From positions 1 through 6,851 of the forward strand of contig CAIUEQ010000201.1 in the NCBI GenBank assembly GCA_903898215.1: 6,851 bases of DNA, read 5' to 3'. Made by a program: the position numbers and the translations under genes. This document shows, piece by piece, positions 5,381 through 6,851 of this stretch (position 1 is the first letter of the stretch; every line of letters starts with the position of its first letter). This DNA comes from an uncultured Bacteroidota bacterium. Its GTDB lineage: Bacteria > Bacteroidota > Bacteroidia > UKL13-3. The notes beneath the pieces are model-generated. The model worked only from the letters and a program-made list of their open reading frames with translations. It made no database searches and had not been told where the DNA came from.

Positions 5381-6826
5381 ATGCGGATTTTACTAACAGG
5401 TGCTAACGGTTATATAGGAATGAGATTGCTTCCGGTGCTTGTTGAGTCGGGGCATGACGTAACTTGTATTGTAAGAGAGAGCAGGCGCTTTCATCCTAAA
5501 CCGGATTTAAGAAAAAAGATATCCATTATCGAATTTGATTTTATCAATCATGATGCAATAGAAAATCATTTTAATGGAAAAGAATTTGATACCGCATTTT
5601 ATCTTATCCATTCGTTAAAAGACACTTTTGTTTCACTTGAAGAACATGAAAAAAATTCGGCAGAATGTTTTGTACAAGTTGCAAAAATCACCAAAGTAAA
5701 ACAGTTAATTTATCTAGGTGGAATTAGCAATGCAAGCGCATTATCATCGCATTTAAGTGCCCGCAAAATTGTTAAAGACGTATTACAAAATTCGGGAATT
5801 AACTTTACTATTTTTGAAGCCGGTATTATTGTAGGATCAGGAAGTGCTTCTTTCGAAATCATTCGTGACCTTGTTGAAAAATTACCTGTAATTATTGCCC
5901 CTCTTTTTCTCTTATCAAATTGTCAGCCTATTGCAATTCGTAACGTGATCAATTATTTAAATCTATCGATCATGAATGAAAAAACATTTAACAGAATGTT
6001 TGAAATAGGTGGCCCTGATATTTTAACCTACAAAAAAATGATGCTTGAATTTGCAGAAGTTCGAGGGTATAAAAGATATATTTTTACTGTTCCGTTTCTT
6101 ACAACACAAATTGCTTCTTACTGGTTATATTTTGTTACATCCATCAATTTCACCATAGCCAGGCAATTAGTTGAGAGTTTAAAAAATGATGTTGTTTGTC
6201 ACGATCAATCTATTCTTGAAATCATTCCTCAGGATCTTATTCCTTATAAAGAAGCCATCAAACTAGCTTTCCAAGTAATCCAACAGAATATGGTGGTATC
6301 AACTTGGAAAGATGCTTCAAGCAGTACCCTTAATTATTTGAACATTAACGATTATATTGAAGTGCCGGTTTATGGATGTTTCAGAGATCGAAAATGGACA
6401 ATTATTACTGCCGATAAAGTAGAAGAAGTTGCCAATCGTTTTTTTGGTATCGGTGGAGTGCATGGTTGGTATTATGCTGATGTTTTGTGGAGAATGCGTG
6501 GCATCATTGATAAAATATTTGGTGGAGTTGGCATGAGACGAGGCCGGAGAAACGAGAATAAAATTCAAGCCGGAGATGCACTTGACCTTTGGAGAGTTAT
6601 TTTAGTAGATAGAAAAAATCATCGCTTATTACTTTTTGCAGAAATGAAATTACCTGGTGATGCCTGGCTAGAATTTTCTATTGTAAAATTTCATGACAGA
6701 TATATTTTAAAACAAACTGCCACATTCAGGCCACGTGGTATTGCCGGGCGGAATTACTGGTACTCCATGCTTCCTTTTCATTTTTTTATTTTTAGGAACA
6801 TGCTAAATAAAATTGCCGGGAAATAA
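5381..6826 (+). CDS. YbjT-type NAD(P)-binding protein with C-terminal DUF2867 domain
   Basis: The protein has 481 residues in two parts. Residues 1 to about 300 form an atypical extended SDR (NmrA-like) Rossmann domain with the dinucleotide motif T-G-A-N-G-Y-I-G (Gly7, Gly10, Gly13) after the first strand. The later match F-E-A-G-I-I-V-G-S-G-S-A-S-F-E (145-159) closely parallels E. coli YbjT as I recall it. Residues of about 325-478 fit DUF2867: E-V-P-V-Y-G-x-F, F-F-G-I-G-G-V-H-G-W-Y-Y-A-D-V-L-W (354-370), A-G-D-A-L-D-L-W-R-V (397-406) and an aromatic C-terminus F-H-F-F-I-F-R-N-M (466-474). E. coli YbjT is 476 residues, so the whole architecture is conserved. The usual SDR Tyr-x3-Lys pair is absent: the region reads H-L-S-A-R-K (124-129), so ordinary SDR chemistry is doubtful. 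The hydrophobic, aromatic C-terminus may sit on the membrane. Substrate is unknown. The start is fixed by the Rossmann strand beginning at residue 2. No operon partner is visible in the window. Confidence 0.9.
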   Translation: MRILLTGANGYIGMRLLPVLVESGHDVTCIVRESRRFHPKPDLRKKISIIEFDFINHDAIENHFNGKEFDTAFYLIHSLKDTFVSLEEHEKNSAECFVQVAKITKVKQLIYLGGISNASALSSHLSARKIVKDVLQNSGINFTIFEAGIIVGSGSASFEIIRDLVEKLPVIIAPLFLLSNCQPIAIRNVINYLNLSIMNEKTFNRMFEIGGPDILTYKKMMLEFAEVRGYKRYIFTVPFLTTQIASYWLYFVTSINFTIARQLVESLKNDVVCHDQSILEIIPQDLIPYKEAIKLAFQVIQQNMVVSTWKDASSSTLNYLNINDYIEVPVYGCFRDRKWTIITADKVEEVANRFFGIGGVHGWYYADVLWRMRGIIDKIFGGVGMRRGRRNENKIQAGDALDLWRVILVDRKNHRLLLFAEMKLPGDAWLEFSIVKFHDRYILKQTATFRPRGIAGRNYWYSMLPFHFFIFRNMLNKIAGK

Positions 6827-6851
6827 TTCAATTACACTAACTGTGCTGCTA

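Noticed and set aside
6317..6568. Minus-strand frame of 83 codons inside the YbjT-like gene
   Set aside because: It is antisense to the conserved DUF2867 region, with no recognisable product.

Overview
The window looks like chromosomal DNA from a low-GC member of the Bacteroidota. The evidence is an AT-rich background, coding starts without Shine-Dalgarno sequences, candidate promoters close to the TAnnTTTG type of this phylum, a secreted S46 dipeptidyl-peptidase, a DUF4920 lipoprotein, and a uracil phosphoribosyltransferase with the C-terminal form I associate with Bacteroidota (GDAGDLSFGEK). I cannot name the genus.

Layout. Bases 1-333 hold no gene. They contain a 124-base exact direct repeat (1-124 and 163-286, period 162), each copy carrying a terminator-like hairpin and one arm of a GC-rich 'CGAG' inverted repeat; only the second copy keeps the opposing arm. 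Two minus-strand genes follow: an S46 dipeptidyl-peptidase (792-2933) and, downstream of it in transcription order, a small DUF4920 lipoprotein (334-729). Between them lies a perfect 32-base palindrome (754-785). A 156-base divergent spacer separates the peptidase from a plus-strand PitA-type phosphate transporter (3090-4496). PitA converges on a minus-strand uracil phosphoribosyltransferase (4605-5252) across a 108-base spacer with an AT-rich hairpin that could stop transcription from both sides. A 128-base divergent spacer then leads to a plus-strand YbjT-type NAD(P)-binding protein (5381-6826).

How the genes relate. The five proteins are mostly unrelated housekeeping or nutrient-acquisition functions: periplasmic peptide trimming, phosphate uptake, uracil salvage, and an oxidoreductase-like protein of unknown substrate. 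Only the peptidase and lipoprotein genes are co-oriented and close enough (62 bases) to be co-transcribed. All five reading frames are intact, and I see no frameshift, tRNA, rRNA, CRISPR array, transposase or phage gene.

I found no convincing undescribed multi-gene system. The parts worth a second look are intergenic: the duplicated terminator/hairpin block, the long CGAG hairpin, the perfect palindrome, and a 10-base string shared by the promoter regions of two unrelated genes.
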